Shown here piece by piece: positions 7,098 through 15,829 of a stretch of DNA of 64,000 bases. Made by a program: the position numbers and the translations under genes. Under the pieces are notes generated by a model. The model saw nothing but the letters and a program-made list of their open reading frames with translations, searched no databases and was not told the origin of the DNA. The first letter of the stretch is position 1; each line of letters starts with the position of its first letter. Origin of the DNA: Gammaproteobacteria bacterium (GTDB lineage: Bacteria > Pseudomonadota > Gammaproteobacteria > Acidiferrobacterales > Sulfurifustaceae); the NCBI GenBank assembly GCA_016199745.1, contig JACQFZ010000005.1, positions 1-64,000 of the forward strand, read 5' to 3'.

Positions 7098-9176
7098 TCA
7101 GGTAGGGTTCTCGCCATCATGATGCCGCAGTATCTGCCCATCCTGGGTGTACAAATAAATATCATCGCCGACCGAGTTGATATGTCGAATCGGCGGTAGA
7201 TCGGTTACCAACGTCGGCGTGCGCGGGTACGAACTATTGGTTCCGCCCCAGCGCCACACGCTGCCATCGAATTTCAAGGCGTAGAAAACGTCGGTGTACG
7301 CCGGCGTGCCGGCCAGTTCCTTGACGTCGCGGATCGCGGTCAGCACCGTCGGCCGGTACTTGGGATCGGTCGTGCCGTCGCCGAAGCTGCCGTTTTCGTT
7401 CGAGCCCCAGCCGACTAACGTACCATCGCGCTTGAGCGCAAACACGACATTCGAGGTGAAAGCGACGGCTTTGACCGCGGTCACGCCCGCCACTAATTCC
7501 GGTGTCGACCGATCCGGTGCATCCGGACCGTTGGCAAAACTATTGCCGCCCTTACCCCAACCATAGAGCACGCCGTTTTGATCGACGGCGAATACGCTGT
7601 AGAGCTTACTGAAGACATTGACGATGTGTGACAGTCCGGGAATGCGCAGCGGATGCGCGTTCGTCGGCACCGCCCACGTGTCGGTCACATCGCAGGTACC
7701 CTCCTTCGGCGTGTTGCCCAAGCCCAACGCGCCGTAGATGTCGGCGCCCCACGAGTAGACATTGCCGGCGCCATCGCGGGCAATCGCGTAGTAGTCACCG
7801 GTAGCGAGCGAGGTGACGTTGGTCAGGCCGGTAATTTGCACCGGCGTCAACGTCGGCCCGGACAAGGTACCGATGCCCAATAATCCACATTTGTTGGGGC
7901 CCCAGGTCAAGACATCGCCGTTGGTCTTGATGAGAAATCCTTGGGCGCGAAATTGATTGGGGATTAGCTGCTTGACGTCGACCGCAAAGTTGGCGATGCG
8001 GGTCTCATCCGACTGCAATTGGCACACCGACGCCGCGAGGCGCATGAACCGTCGCCGCACTAACACCGAGCCGTCTTTCAATAATTCGGCGCCGTCCTGC
8101 CAACCGCAGATGCCGTCGATGTCGGACGTATGCCCGCGCACGTAAATGACCTCGGCCACGAACGGCGCCGCCGAAAAGTTTTGCATAAGGCTGAATTGTT
8201 GTGCCACCGAGTTCGCGCCGACACTGAAAGCGATCGGCAGATGCACGGCGTCGTACATCGGCAATCTTCCTGGTGCCGAGGCGGTACCGTCGAGCGCAGC
8301 ACCGTTGATTGTTCCGTCGGTCAGGTCGCGCGCCAATTCTTCGGTCGCTTGCAACGCCGGCAAATCCTCGGTCAATAGAAATTGACTCGCCATTCTGACA
8401 AATCCACCGGTGACAACCGCTGCCAGACCGTGACGCGTGCTGGCCAGCGAATCGCTAGCGCTGTCGGCGGTGATCGGCGTCGGCAATGCCTTGAGCGAGG
8501 ACAACTGATAAGCGCTCGGGAGCGCGCGGTTGAGCTCGGCGAGCACGAGCTGGTTAGCGGCGGCGATACGGGCAACACTAAGGCCGGTGACGTCGGCGGT
8601 TTTGCGTAACGGCACCGTCCCGTCGGCAATCTTCGCCGACTCGACCAAATAGTTATTGATGGCGTAACGATACGCCGCCTCGGTGAAGGACGAGACACCG
8701 ATGTTTTCATCGACCACATCGACCAAGGCGTGAATTTCTTGATCGGGTCCGAAATCGACTAGCGCGTTCTTGCCCTCGTCAAAATATTTCGCGCCGGCGG
8801 CACCCTTGAGCGTAATGAGCAAGGGTGCCTTATCGCAGGTCGTCACCGTAACGAGTCCGTTGACCGAATCGGTATACGCTTCGCCGATCGACGCACCATC
8901 GGTAATGCGGCTAACACGTACTAAACCTCGCAGGACTTTGCCGAGGCCGCCACCGACACCGGAGCTCGAACCACCATCACCACCATCGGGATCATGTCCG
9001 CCACCATCGTGATAAACCGGTGGCGCCTCTACATCGCGGACAAAGCCCGATACCACACCGGCGCGACACTGCGTCGCCTGGCTCGACGTCGCGCCGTCGC
9101 CACTACCGCCGCCACAGGACAGCAGCATCAACATGGCCGATATCGACGAAAAAATCTTGATGTAGGTGGTTTGCAT
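7098..9176 (-). CDS. RCC1-repeat lipoprotein
   Basis: A 692-residue lipoprotein. The signal peptide ends in the lipobox LLSC (Cys21), followed by GGGSGDG, so it is anchored in the envelope. A low-complexity Gly/Asp linker follows at about 50-80. Residues about 90-350 are an unassigned helical region. From about 390 there are RCC1-type blades (GDVLTWGPNKCGLLGIG, GNVYSWGADIYGALGLGNT, GVLYGWGKGGNSFANG, GTLVGWGSNENGSFGDGT, GSVWRWGGTNSS), predicting a beta-propeller for protein binding. It is the last gene of the sigma/anti-sigma/caspase operon, 17 bases after the WD40-caspase gene. A ribosome site is only weakly visible. Confidence 0.88.
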   Translation of the reverse strand: MQTTYIKIFSSISAMLMLLSCGGGSGDGATSSQATQCRAGVVSGFVRDVEAPPVYHDGGGHDPDGGDGGSSSGVGGGLGKVLRGLVRVSRITDGASIGEAYTDSVNGLVTVTTCDKAPLLITLKGAAGAKYFDEGKNALVDFGPDQEIHALVDVVDENIGVSSFTEAAYRYAINNYLVESAKIADGTVPLRKTADVTGLSVARIAAANQLVLAELNRALPSAYQLSSLKALPTPITADSASDSLASTRHGLAAVVTGGFVRMASQFLLTEDLPALQATEELARDLTDGTINGAALDGTASAPGRLPMYDAVHLPIAFSVGANSVAQQFSLMQNFSAAPFVAEVIYVRGHTSDIDGICGWQDGAELLKDGSVLVRRRFMRLAASVCQLQSDETRIANFAVDVKQLIPNQFRAQGFLIKTNGDVLTWGPNKCGLLGIGTLSGPTLTPVQITGLTNVTSLATGDYYAIARDGAGNVYSWGADIYGALGLGNTPKEGTCDVTDTWAVPTNAHPLRIPGLSHIVNVFSKLYSVFAVDQNGVLYGWGKGGNSFANGPDAPDRSTPELVAGVTAVKAVAFTSNVVFALKRDGTLVGWGSNENGSFGDGTTDPKYRPTVLTAIRDVKELAGTPAYTDVFYALKFDGSVWRWGGTNSSYPRTPTLVTDLPPIRHINSVGDDIYLYTQDGQILRHHDGENPT

Positions 9177-9192
9177 AAATCGCGCGGCGGTC

Positions 9193-12141
9193 CTATTCCA
9201 AACTCTTAGTAATGGCGAAATCTCTAAAGCCGATCGGCACCGTCGTTATCGGTATTTGCCGGCCATTCGTCAACTGCTGTACCGCCTGCGTGACGAAGTA
9301 ATCGAGTCCTTTGAACGTCACAAACCCTTCGCGGCGAAAATCGGCCTTGCCCTTCAGGCCGATGACCAGCTCCTTGGTGAAAGCGCCGTTACCCCAGGCG
9401 TCGTCTTCCAGCGAATCTTGGCGACCGTCGCTGGAGGAGAAAACAATGACGCCGCTTTCGGGGCTGGCGAGCTTGTTGGCGATGAGGGTCGTGTCGTGCT
9501 TGCTGAATGCGTTGGCGACCTTGCCGGAATAGCACGAGTCGATAAAGAACAGCACCTGTCCGCGAATCTTCACCAACGCGTCGCGAATCTGCTCGTCCGA
9601 CACCATGGTGTCGTCGGGCGCAGCGACATCGGCGTCGTGCGGCAGAAAATAATACGCGCCGGCATCGACGGCGCCGTGGCCGGCGATAAATAGGACGCCG
9701 ATGTCGGCAGCGGTGACATTTTCCCGTAACCACTGCAACCCAGCGACGATCGCCTGATGCGTGGCCTGTTGGTTGGTCAACACATGAGTGACGACGCGCT
9801 TGTAAAACACGCCTTCTTGCAACTTGAGCGAGCGGGTGAAATCGGCGGCGTCCTTGGCAGCGAACGTCAAGTCGTAACCGGCGTCGGCGTACTGGCTGAC
9901 ACCGATAGCCAACACATACAGCGTCGGTCGTTTCGTCAGCGGCAGACGAGCGCCAGCGGACGACGCCCCGCGCCAGACGTAGTAAACCGTCAACGGTTCC
10001 GAAACACCGAAGGAGTTGCTGGCGAACACTTGCACGATCGCATCGGCTGCCGGCGTCGGCAACGTGATGCGGCCGATCGCTCGACCATCGGCGAGCTTCG
10101 GCGGCGACAACGACAGCGGCTGCACCGGCCGCCCGTCCAACTTGACCTCGACCGCCGCGATCGGTTTCGAATCCGGTGTATATACCGAAAAATCGACGGT
10201 CAGCGTCGGCGCCTGCATCGATAGCAACTTCGAGCTGCGCAGGCTCAACGCCGGCGGCAACGCCGCCGACGGTGGCGACAACGCGGTCAGCAACGCCCGA
10301 ATTCTGCGGCCGAGCGGCTTGTTGCCGGCGCTACCGGCGCGCTTGCGCAAATCGTCGTTGGCAGCGGCCAACGCCTTGGCCGAATCTTTGCGCGACAACA
10401 CGTTATCGATGACATCAGGTCGGTAAAAACGCTCGCGAAAACGCGCCACCGGATAAAAATCCGCCGTCGCCGCCGTCGGCCGATTGACATGCCAACCGAC
10501 CAATTGTTCGGCGCCGATACTCGCGTCGTAGTGGCCCTGCTCGGTCCATATAATCCAGCGACCATCGGCGACGGCGAACAACGACATCAACACGCTGCCG
10601 TCACTGGTGCGCAGCCAACGAAACGTACCGTCGGTCGACGCGGTGATCGCCAGCTGCGAATCGGCGCTGACGTTGACCGCGGTAATCTCGGTTGCCACCG
10701 GCAACTTCCAGATTTCCGCGCCCGATCGGTCGAGCTTGCGTAGGCTCCAGCTGGTCGCCAACAACATCGCCGAATCGTCCGGCAACACAGCAACGGCGCG
10801 CGAGATTTCACCCGGCGCCAGCTTAATGGGGCGGCCACCTAACCGCGGCGTAAAATCATTCTGCCAATGCGTACTGGAAAAATTAGTCGACTCGGTAATG
10901 GCCGCGTGCGTGTCCGCCGGCAAGCCTTGATACAGCTTGCGTCGTTCCAAATCGAAGGTCATGGGCACCGCTTTGTCGAAGCTCATCGGTCCCGCTTCCG
11001 ACATGGCGTACCAGCTAACCTGTGTTCCCTGCGCATTGATCCTGAGGCGATCGGCGCCGCGCAAATCAAATAGCGGCGACACCTGCTTCATGACCAACTG
11101 GTCGTCTTTAATGAAACCGCAAGCCGGCTCGAACGTAGAGAAGGCCAGTGTGCCGTCGGCAAGGGTCGCGAAATCGGTAATCGAATTCGGTCCCACTTCG
11201 ATATTGGTAACCGTACCCGTCGGCCAGGCGATTTTTTTGACGATAAACCGCGCCGGTGGGCGATAACCACTACCGCCGGCATAGATCGCCGAGCCGTCAC
11301 CGCCCCAAACCACATTCATGAGATTGCCGTCGGCCAGGCCGTCGAGCGGAAAGCGGCGCGTCATTTGACCGGTGGCGATGTCGAACACGCTGACCTCGGC
11401 CACTCCGCGCTTGAGTCGCGACAGATAGCCGACGGCGAGCTGGTTGCCGTCCGGGGAAAAGCTGACGCTCACCGGGTCGGGCAGCGGTGTCGCGAAGGTG
11501 TTGATCAGCCGCACGCTGCCGTCGACGAATCGATAGAGACGAACCTTGCCGTCGAACGCCGGCACGGCGATGCTGCCGCTGGCCGATATCGACGCTCCAT
11601 ACGAGCCGCCGGCGAATGCATCGGCGAAGACTTCGCGCCCGCGCCGATCGAAAATCCGCACCCCGTTATTGCCGGCGTACGATGCGACCAAATAATTTCC
11701 GTCCGGCGTCCAGGCAAGGTGTTTGATGTCGCCGGCGCGGGCGTCGATCACGTCGGTCAGCGTTCCAGTATCAAGGTTAAATAGATAAATCCGATGCGGC
11801 AGCGTCTTGCCGCCGGTCGTGCCGCCGACCGCGACCTCGGTACCTTGCGGCGAAATCGCCACGCCGTACAGCTTGCCGACATTGCCCGGCTCGATCGGCA
11901 CGCGCAGTATCGATAGCAACCGCTGTGTCTGGCGGTCCCAGACACGTGCGGTTTTGTCGTCGCTGACCGTGACAATACGAGTTCCGGTCGAATCCACCGC
12001 CAATCGCCGTATCGGCCCGGTATGCTGACCCGCTTCGATCCGCAGCATGGGATCGACCGTCGCCGCCGCTATGTGCGCAAAAAAAATGAAGAGGAATGGG
12101 CAGGCAAGCAAAAGCCGATTGGCGAACGATCGCCGTTTCAT
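9193..12141 (-). CDS. Exported WD40-repeat caspase-like (C14) protein
   Basis: A 982-residue protein with a signal peptide (LLLACPFLFIFFAHIAAA). Residues about 33-540 carry WD40-like blades (HTGPIRRLAVDSTGTRIVTV; SDDKTARVWD; SVSFSPDGNQLAVGY), predicting one or two propellers. A beta-rich linker follows. Residues about 741-982 are a caspase/metacaspase p20-like domain: LYVLAIGVSQYADAGYDL, catalytic His822 in FIAGHGA and Cys870 in IDSCYSG. Such proteases cut after Arg, Lys or Asp; specificity here is unknown. Both catalytic residues are present, so activity is expected. GGGAG precedes the ATG. It follows the smaller caspase gene by 113 bases and is followed closely by the RCC1 lipoprotein gene. 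Export places it in the periplasm, unusual for a caspase-like enzyme. Confidence 0.9.
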   Translation of the reverse strand: MKRRSFANRLLLACPFLFIFFAHIAAATVDPMLRIEAGQHTGPIRRLAVDSTGTRIVTVSDDKTARVWDRQTQRLLSILRVPIEPGNVGKLYGVAISPQGTEVAVGGTTGGKTLPHRIYLFNLDTGTLTDVIDARAGDIKHLAWTPDGNYLVASYAGNNGVRIFDRRGREVFADAFAGGSYGASISASGSIAVPAFDGKVRLYRFVDGSVRLINTFATPLPDPVSVSFSPDGNQLAVGYLSRLKRGVAEVSVFDIATGQMTRRFPLDGLADGNLMNVVWGGDGSAIYAGGSGYRPPARFIVKKIAWPTGTVTNIEVGPNSITDFATLADGTLAFSTFEPACGFIKDDQLVMKQVSPLFDLRGADRLRINAQGTQVSWYAMSEAGPMSFDKAVPMTFDLERRKLYQGLPADTHAAITESTNFSSTHWQNDFTPRLGGRPIKLAPGEISRAVAVLPDDSAMLLATSWSLRKLDRSGAEIWKLPVATEITAVNVSADSQLAITASTDGTFRWLRTSDGSVLMSLFAVADGRWIIWTEQGHYDASIGAEQLVGWHVNRPTAATADFYPVARFRERFYRPDVIDNVLSRKDSAKALAAANDDLRKRAGSAGNKPLGRRIRALLTALSPPSAALPPALSLRSSKLLSMQAPTLTVDFSVYTPDSKPIAAVEVKLDGRPVQPLSLSPPKLADGRAIGRITLPTPAADAIVQVFASNSFGVSEPLTVYYVWRGASSAGARLPLTKRPTLYVLAIGVSQYADAGYDLTFAAKDAADFTRSLKLQEGVFYKRVVTHVLTNQQATHQAIVAGLQWLRENVTAADIGVLFIAGHGAVDAGAYYFLPHDADVAAPDDTMVSDEQIRDALVKIRGQVLFFIDSCYSGKVANAFSKHDTTLIANKLASPESGVIVFSSSDGRQDSLEDDAWGNGAFTKELVIGLKGKADFRREGFVTFKGLDYFVTQAVQQLTNGRQIPITTVPIGFRDFAITKSLE

Positions 12142-12254
12142 GAATCACTCCCCGCAGATCTTCTATTTAGAATCAAACGACGTGCATTGAAGCAAAGGTA
12201 TGGTCCCGGGTCATTAACCGCTAAGAGCCGTAAACGGTCGACTGTGAATACCTA

Positions 12255-13094
12255 TTACTTCGCAATAGCGTCGCCAGCACTATATAAACACTCGCCATTA
12301 GCGGCGGCCTTGAAACAGAAGTCGCCGAGCAAATTCGATTTCATCCACGGCTTCTGCACCTGCTGTGTTTCGTTAGAGACGGCGGCGCCGACATGCTTGA
12401 ACAATTGCTCGACCTGCAGCTCGGGCTGGCGCCGTAAATTGTCGAGCAGGTACTTTGTGTAAATGCCGTGCGCCGCACCGCGACCGTCGAATGCCACGCC
12501 GCCGTTGGCGGTCGACAACGCCACCAACGTCCCGAGCGGCGGCTCGCGCCGGACCCATTGCGGCAAACGCCGGCTATACAACTTATTGGTTCTGCACGTA
12601 TCGAGTACGACGATGCTGACGCCGGACCGCAACCGGCCGAGGCTTTCCACCAGCTCGTCCACATCGTAACCCTGGCCGGAAATATCCTGCTCCCAGCGCC
12701 GGTCGGCGTCCACCGGAATGAGATAGTTGACGCGATCGAGCGATACCGCGTGACCGGCGTAATAAAACACCCGGATCGGATAACGTTGCGCCTTGATCCA
12801 AAATTCCTGAATGACGTCGCGCATGGTCTGTCGATCGGCATCCTCCAGCTGCATGACGTCGAAACCGAGATCCTTGAGCGCGATGCCCATCGCCCGCGCA
12901 TCGTTCACCGGATTTTTGAGTGGCGCCAGCGACGGTGAACGTCGATATGCGCCGTTGCCGATAACCAGCGCGATACGGTCCTGGGGCGCTTTCTGACTGG
13001 CAGCGTCGGCCGCGATCACGATCGCCGGCGCCACACCGGCGATCAACACCAGCAGCGGAATAACGGCCAAGGAGATACGCGCCATCGACGTCAA
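12255..13094 (-). CDS. Exported caspase-like (C14) protein
   Basis: A 279-residue protein, almost entirely one caspase-fold domain after a signal peptide (ISLAVIPLLVLIAGVAPAIVIAA in the first 30 residues). Landmarks are IALVIGNGAY at the first strand, His115 in FYYAGHAV and Cys167 in VLDTCRTN, so the catalytic dyad is intact. The first codon used is TTG, 6-7 bases after GGGAG and only 3 bases after the anti-sigma stop. An ATG at 13085 is possible but badly spaced. It belongs to the sigma/anti-sigma operon. GNGAYRRSPSLAPLKNPVND is typical of bacterial C14 proteins; here the enzyme would be periplasmic. Confidence 0.88.
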   Translation of the reverse strand: MTSMARISLAVIPLLVLIAGVAPAIVIAADAASQKAPQDRIALVIGNGAYRRSPSLAPLKNPVNDARAMGIALKDLGFDVMQLEDADRQTMRDVIQEFWIKAQRYPIRVFYYAGHAVSLDRVNYLIPVDADRRWEQDISGQGYDVDELVESLGRLRSGVSIVVLDTCRTNKLYSRRLPQWVRREPPLGTLVALSTANGGVAFDGRGAAHGIYTKYLLDNLRRQPELQVEQLFKHVGAAVSNETQQVQKPWMKSNLLGDFCFKAAANGECLYSAGDAIAK

Positions 13095-13097
13095 TTC

Positions 13098-13763
13098 TCA
13101 CTCCCCTGCCGGCAGCGGCGGCAAAATCCGCACCGCCAGCACGATCTTGGAGGCGGCCAACCGCTGCGCCGACTCATCGACCTTATCGCTGGGCACGTGC
13201 AGCAAGTAATTGCCGAGCTGACCGGGGCCGCCGACCACACTGGCACCGAGCTCGACCAGCAGAAAACGAATTTCGTGCTCGCTGGCATCCGCCCGGAAAT
13301 TGACTTCGAGCAGCGGACCGCGCGCCACACCGCCGACCGACCGCACGGCGCCGTAGTCAGAATTATTCTGGCGCAGCACGAGTACGCCGTTGATCACGGC
13401 TTGGATAACGACCACGACGATCAAGCCGGTCGTCAACATCGACACCGACCAGTCGCCGGCAAAGGCATCGCCGGCGCGCCGGCGCCAGGCACGCAGTCGC
13501 TCACTGAAACGCGGCGTTGCCGAGCGCTGCTCCTGGCGAATGCGCGACAGAAATTTTTCCATGCCGACGTCGGCCGACACCGCCGACGTATCTACCTGTT
13601 GCACGGCTTGGCGCAGGAATTCATCCCAACGCAACTCACTGCGAACGTCCGGATGATCCTTTATATATTGATCCATCCACTCGCGGTCAGCGGTGGCCAG
13701 CGTCCCATTCACGTACCACGGCAATAATTCGTGGAACTGTTGCTTCAGCTGCTGTTCGTTCAT
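13098..13763 (-). CDS. Membrane anti-sigma factor
   Basis: A 221-residue protein from the ATG at 13763, chosen because AAGGAG stands eight bases upstream and similarity starts with MNEQQLKQQFHELLPWYVNG. This N-terminal part (1-60) resembles anti-sigma domains without the zinc HxxxCxxC motif. One membrane helix lies at about residues 115-140 (LTTGLIVVVVIQAVINGVLV). The C-terminal periplasmic part (RFLLVELGASVVGGPGQLGNYLLHVP) looks like the small ferredoxin-like domains found in other ECF-linked anti-sigmas. It overlaps the sigma gene by ATGA, so the two are coupled. It should hold the sigma factor at the membrane until a periplasmic event, perhaps cleavage by the neighbouring caspases, releases it. 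Confidence 0.85.
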   Translation of the reverse strand: MNEQQLKQQFHELLPWYVNGTLATADREWMDQYIKDHPDVRSELRWDEFLRQAVQQVDTSAVSADVGMEKFLSRIRQEQRSATPRFSERLRAWRRRAGDAFAGDWSVSMLTTGLIVVVVIQAVINGVLVLRQNNSDYGAVRSVGGVARGPLLEVNFRADASEHEIRFLLVELGASVVGGPGQLGNYLLHVPSDKVDESAQRLAASKIVLAVRILPPLPAGE

Positions 13764-14368
13764 ATCGCCGCTCCTTGCAATACCAGCCGCAGACAATTCT
13801 TGATTTTTTGCCGGGCGTGAAACATGCGCGTTTTTACCGTGTTCGGCGGACAGTTCTGAATTCTTGCCACTTCTTCGATCGACAGGTCGAGTGCATAAAC
13901 CAGATGCAAGCACTCGCCGTGGATTTCCGGCAGCTTGCCGATGCAACGTTGCACGTCGCGCTGCAAATGTTTTTGACCAACCTCGTCGGACGGGTCCAGA
14001 TCAGGGCCGGCGACTTCGTCCATTATTTTCAGCAGGCAATCGTCGGCAACGACTTCAACCCGGCGATCGCGCGCGCTGCTACGTCGCGCTGTCAGCGCTT
14101 TGTGATGGGCGATGGCGATGACAAACGTACTGAAGCTCGACTCACCGCGAAATCGCCGCGGATTGCGCCAGATCTCGTACATGGTGTCTTGCACGACTTC
14201 CTCCGCGACCGCCGAATCCTTCACCAGCCGCAACACATTGCGCGCGATCATCGCCCCGAAGTTGCGGTACAACTCCGCCATCGCCTGCTGATCGCCGGCG
14301 GCAATGCCATCGAGTAGCTCGCCGACCCGGTCGGCGAGCACTGATTTCGGATCGTTAGTTTGCGGCAC
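13760..14368 (-). CDS. ECF RNA polymerase sigma factor
   Basis: A 202-residue ECF sigma factor. Region 2 is at about residues 25-95 (ELYRNFGAMIARNVLRLVKD, AEEVVQDTMYEIWRNPRRFR, SFSTFVIAIAHHKAL). Region 4 is at about 145-195 (LPEIHGECLHLVYALDLSIEEVARI, PPNTVKTRMFHARQKIKNCL). The start codon read here is GTG with a poor ribosome site. It overlaps the anti-sigma gene by 4 bases and heads a five-gene operon containing two caspase-like proteases and an RCC1 lipoprotein. Autoregulation is likely by analogy with other ECF pairs, but no promoter motif could be fixed upstream. Confidence 0.92.
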   Translation of the reverse strand: MPQTNDPKSVLADRVGELLDGIAAGDQQAMAELYRNFGAMIARNVLRLVKDSAVAEEVVQDTMYEIWRNPRRFRGESSFSTFVIAIAHHKALTARRSSARDRRVEVVADDCLLKIMDEVAGPDLDPSDEVGQKHLQRDVQRCIGKLPEIHGECLHLVYALDLSIEEVARIQNCPPNTVKTRMFHARQKIKNCLRLVLQGAAI

Positions 14369-14678
14369 ACCGGCTACCCACGGGCGACGACATCGATATA
14401 TCTCACAGCAAAATTTTTCCGTCTCTCAATCGGGCCAAAAAATTGTACCAGCGCAACCGTGTTACGCCGCCTGCGGCGGGTGCGCGAACATCCCTTGTTA
14501 CGCGGCAATATCCGCCACGGACGATGATCAAAGGGGAATCACATCGTGCTGTCAATAACGTCGATTCAGGGTGTCCTTGGCAGGGCACATCATCGGCTAG
14601 ATGGCAATGGCTTTTATAGCCAATTTATTGACTGCGGATGACAACCGATACCTTGCTCGCATGGCTGCCGAGCTTGCA
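14369..14678. other. Upstream region of the sigma/caspase operon
   Basis: 310 bases between the sigma factor start and the end of the MetX-like gene. It contains an AT-rich patch near 14410-14445 and a short CGCCGC/GCGGCG palindrome near 14465. The operon promoter should be here, but no ECF-type -35/-10 pair with proper spacing could be assigned by eye. Confidence 0.4.
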
Positions 14679-15794
14679 TTATCGACCCGTAGCGACCGCG
14701 TCTAGCCTAGCCAGAAAATGCCGTAACACCGGCGCCCAACGTTTGGCGTCGACGGTGGGCGCGAAATGGCCGTTATCGCTATCGATTTGGAAATAAGTAG
14801 CGTCGATTCCGTTCGCCGTCAACGTCGCCATAACGTTCGGCGCGAGCGACGGGGTGAAATAGGGATCGGTCGCTGACAACACGTAGAGCACCTTGGCCTT
14901 GATCTGCGCGAAGTCCTTTTCGGCGTTGTAACCGTCGGCCGCCCGGCGCATCACGATCAATGAATGCGCGTCGAAGAATTCCGCCCAGATGCGCGCGACC
15001 CGCTGCAATAATTTACGACGCAGCGCCTCGTCGGTACGCCGCTCGAAATTCCAACGCTCGAGCTCGGCGATGCGAACCTTCATGAGCGCCGCTTTTACTC
15101 CGCCGCGATCATAGTACCAACCATTGTTCCAGTTCGGATCTTGCACAAACTCGGCGATCAACCAATCGACCCCGTCCGAGCTACCCGAGCCCTTGGGCGC
15201 CGACGCTGTGACGACGATGCCGTCGACCATCGTCGGATAGGTAACCGCCCACTGAAATGCCTGGTAACCGCCGTAGGACCAACCCACCACCGCAACCACA
15301 TGCTGAACACCGAGTCGATCGAGCAGCGCGCGTTGCGCCGCCACCATATCGACCATTGTGATTTCGGGAAAATCAGGGCCGTAAGACTTACCGGTGCGCG
15401 GATCGATGCTCGCTGGGTGGGTCGAACCATGCGACGAGCCGAGCGTGTTCGAAGCAACGACGAAATAACGGCGAGTATCGATCGGCTTGCCGGGCCCGAT
15501 CAGCGCATTCCACCAACCATTCTCGGTATCGCTTACACCGCGCGCCGCCTTGCCCGGCTGATAAAGCCCGGCAGCGTGTTGATGGCCCATGTAGCCGTGA
15601 GTAATAAGAATGGCGTTACGCCCATCACCGGCGAGCGCACCGTAGGTCTCGTAAGCGATCTCTAACCGCGGCAGAATCTCGCCGCTCTGCAAGCGAAAGT
15701 CGTCGATGACGGCGATTTTGCTTTCAACGGCGTTACTGTTTTCTTTCGGTGATTCGGCCTCAGACATATCCACGACTGCCTCCTCTCCCGTCAC
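14679..15794 (-). CDS. MetX-like alpha/beta hydrolase
   Basis: A 371-residue protein of the homoserine O-acetyltransferase-like alpha/beta-hydrolase family. The nucleophile elbow is GWSYGG with Ser163. The Asp is in SATDPYF and the His in DNGHFAP near the C-terminus. The oxyanion and lid region NTLGSSHGSTHPASIDP is characteristic of the MetX fold. True MetX proteins have GGSMGG at the elbow, so acyl transfer to homoserine is doubtful; a hydrolase or a transferase on another acceptor is more likely. No methionine genes are nearby. The start may be the Met at 15767. No signal peptide is seen. It stands alone between the caspase operon and the formaldehyde genes. Confidence 0.8.
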   Translation of the reverse strand: MTGEEAVVDMSEAESPKENSNAVESKIAVIDDFRLQSGEILPRLEIAYETYGALAGDGRNAILITHGYMGHQHAAGLYQPGKAARGVSDTENGWWNALIGPGKPIDTRRYFVVASNTLGSSHGSTHPASIDPRTGKSYGPDFPEITMVDMVAAQRALLDRLGVQHVVAVVGWSYGGYQAFQWAVTYPTMVDGIVVTASAPKGSGSSDGVDWLIAEFVQDPNWNNGWYYDRGGVKAALMKVRIAELERWNFERRTDEALRRKLLQRVARIWAEFFDAHSLIVMRRAADGYNAEKDFAQIKAKVLYVLSATDPYFTPSLAPNVMATLTANGIDATYFQIDSDNGHFAPTVDAKRWAPVLRHFLARLDAVATGR

Positions 15795-15829
15795 TCATTG
15801 TTATGGGCATTATCATCGGCGGTAGATCG

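Noticed and set aside
13098-13946. A longer anti-sigma protein starting at 13946
   Set aside because: The upstream 61 codons overlap the sigma gene in another frame, and AAGGAG with an ATG at 13763 fits both coupling and similarity.
14369-14678. An ECF promoter (GTAACA ... TACAAT) before the sigma operon
   Set aside because: The words exist on the minus strand but are only about 12 bases apart, too close for -35 and -10 elements.
14679-15794. True homoserine O-acetyltransferase MetX
   Set aside because: The nucleophile elbow is GWSYGG rather than GGSMGG, and no methionine pathway genes are near, so only a MetX-like name is given.
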